Origin: Strigamia acuminata
Lineage: Eukaryota > Arthropoda > Chilopoda > Geophilomorpha > Linotaeniidae
Direction: 5' to 3'
DNA: 60,000 bases
Assembly (NCBI GenBank): GCA_949358305.1
Contig: OX442320.1
Coordinates: 3,366,259-3,426,258 of the forward strand
Of this stretch, positions 30,001-33,000 are shown piece after piece; position 1 is the stretch's first letter; each line of letters starts with the position of its first letter. A program made the position numbers and the translations under genes. Below the pieces are notes generated by a model. That model was not told the origin of the DNA. It saw only the letters and a list, made by a program, of their open reading frames with translations, and searched no databases.

Positions 30001-33000
30001 CGACCAATTTTTTGGCCTCAGCAACAAGCGCTTGGACCATCATTACTGCTTTGACACGGACCTGGTTGAGATGTTCAGTCACTTGTTTTGCGTTGGAAGT
30101 GTGGACGACGTGTGCATTTGAAAAATGTCTGAAACCCTTCAGTAACTCCTGCACAAGGCCAGTTCTCCATTGCATGGTCAAGCCCATAATTCCATTCAAT
30201 TTTTCAGTCAGTTTTTCTTTGTATTCATTGACCAAGTCGTTAAGTCCGGGCACCAGGATGCCTTCGGCTGGCTTCGGATAAATGTTAGTGACCACAGCAG
30301 CTTTAGCTTTAACAAATAAAAACCTCGTCACTCTTTCTGCGTAGCGGCGAACCTGATTCAAGTAGACAGGAGTTTGAGTAATATTCAGTCTGTAGTGGCC
30401 ATCTGCATTTGGAAAAGTGGTTAAAGTCTGCACAAATTCTGCTACAATTTGGCTTTTGTTTTGGTTGGTTAAACCGGTGACTCCGGACAAATCTTTGTTA
30501 AGCATTTGTTTGTGCTCATCAATTACTTGGCTCAGTCCAGGCACAGGAGAAGCAGTAGGTTGTTTTGGAATTTTGGTGATGAACGCAAATGCTTCGGCTT
30601 TGGTAGCAATGGATTCTGCAAGCAATTTATCAAATTGACGTACATCTTCGAGATATTCTGCACGCCTGCGTTGTTCCAGCAGCTCCCAGCTGTCTGCTGA
30701 CGGGAAATGTTTTGTCTGATTTACAAATTCTTTGTCCAATTCCTGACGTCGCAGTTTGGTAAGATTGGTAACTGTGAGCAAAACTGCTTCCACTTTCTTG
30801 TGAGAATATTCTTGTTGCTGTTTGACCGTCTCTTTTGTCATGGTGCTTTCGACCAATTGTTTGGCCTCAGCCACAAGCACTTGGACCATCATTACAGCTT
30901 TGGCACTGACCTGATTGAGATGTTCAGTCACTTGTGTGGCGTTGGAAGTGTGGACGACGTGTGCATTTGAAAAATGTCTGAAACTCTTCAGTAACTCCTG
31001 CACGAGGCCAGTTCTCCATTGCATGGTCAAGCCCATAATTCCATTCAATTTTTCAGTCAGTTTTTCTTTGTATTCATTGACCAAGTCGTTAAGTCCGGGC
31101 ACCAGGATGCCTTCGGCTGGCTTCGGATAAATGTTAGTGACCACAGCAGCTTTAGCTTTAACAAATAAAAACCTCGTCACTCTTTCTGCGTAGCGGCGAA
31201 CCTGATTCAGGTAGACAGGAGTTTGAGTAATATTCAGTCTGTAGTGGCCATCTGCATTTGGAAAAGTGGTTAAAGTCTGCACAAATTCTGCTACAATTTG
31301 GCTTTTGTTTTGGTTGGTTAAACCGGTGACTCCGGACAAATCTTTGTTAAGCATTTGTTTGTGCTCATCAATTACTTGGCTCAGTCCAGGCACAGGAGAA
31401 GCAGTAATTTGTTTTGGAATTTTTGTGATGAACGCAAATGCTTCGGCTTTGGTAGCAATGGATTCTGCAAGCAATTTATCAAATTGACGTACATCTTCGA
31501 GATATTCTGCACGCCTGCGTTGTTCCAGCAGCTCCCAGCTGTCTGCTGACGGGAAATGTTTTGTCTGATTTACAAATTCTTTGTCCAATTCCTGACGTCG
31601 CAGTTTGGTAAGATTGGTAACTGTGAGCAAAACTTCTTCCACTTTCTTGTGAGAATATTCTTGTTGCTGTTTGACCGTCTCTTTTGTCATGGTGCTTTCG
31701 ACCAATTTTTTGGCCTCAGCCACAAGCACTTGGACCAACATTACAGCTTTGGCACGGACCTGATTGAGATGTTCAGTCACTTGTGTGGCGTTGGAAGTGT
31801 GGACGACGTGTGCATTTGAAAAATGTCTGAAACCCTTCAGTAACTCCTGCACGAGGCCAGTTCTCCATTGCATGGTCAAGCCCATAATTCCATTCAATTT
31901 TTCAGTCAGTTTTTCTTTGTATTCATTGACCAAGTCGTTAAGTCCGGGCACCAGGATGCCTTCGGCTGGCTTCGGATAAATGTTAGTGACCACAGCAGCT
32001 TTAGCTTTAACAAATAAAAACCTCGTCACTCTTTCTGCGTAGCGGCGAACCTGATTCAGGTAGACAGGAGTTTGAGTAATATTCAGTCTGTAGTGGCCAT
32101 CTGCATTTGGAAAAGTGGTTAAAGTCTGCACAAATTCTGCTACAATTTGGCTTTTGTTTTGGTTGGTTAAACCGGTGACTCCGGACAAATCTTTGTTAAG
32201 CATTTGTTTGTGCTCATCAATTACTTGGCTCAGTCCAGGCACAGGAGAAGCAGTAGGTTGTTTTGGAATTTTGGTGATGAACGCAAATGCTTCGGCTTTG
32301 GTAGCAATGGATTCTGCAAGCAATTTATCAAATTGACGTACATCTTCGAGATATTCTGCACGCCTGCGTTGTTCCAGCAGCTCCCAGCTGTCTGCTGACG
32401 GGAAATGTTTTGTCTGATTTACAAATTCTTTGTCCAATTCCTGACGTTGCAGTTTGGTAAGATTGGTAACTGTGAGCAAAACTTCTTCCACTTTCTTGTG
32501 AGAATATTCTTGTTGCTGTTTGACCGTCTCTTTTGTCATGGTGCTTTCGACCAATTTTTTGGCCTCAGCCACAAGCGCTTCTTCCATCAATATTGCTTTG
32601 ACACGGACCTGGTTGAGATATTCAGTCACTTGTGTGGTGTTGGAAGTGTGGACAACGTGTGCATTTATAAAATGGCTTAAACCTTTCAGTAACTCCTGCA
32701 CGAGGCCAGTTCTCTGTTCCATGGTCAAGCCCATTATTCCATTCAATTTTTCAATGAGTTTTTCTTTGTATTTATTAATTAAGTCGCTAAGTCCATCAGC
32801 TGGCTTCGGATGTACGTTATTGAGTACAATTGCTTTAGCTTTAACAATTAAAGCCTTTTTTACTTTTTCTGCACAAGAGCAAAGGTGTTTGAGATATACA
32901 GAAGTTTGAGAGGCACTCATTCTGTAGAGGCCATTTGCATTTGGAAAAGTGGTCAAACACTGCACAAGTTCTGCTAAAAGTTGGCTTCTGTTTTGGCTGT

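Noticed and set aside
370-32640. Assignment to nematode polyprotein allergens or chironomid silk proteins
   Set aside because: Only the general layout is similar. The cysteine pattern and linker cleavage sites of those families are not seen, and TTAGG repeats argue against a nematode.
1-33000. Array as a CRISPR or non-coding satellite
   Set aside because: The unit is 849 bp with no unique spacers, and the minus frame is open throughout with a conserved module structure.
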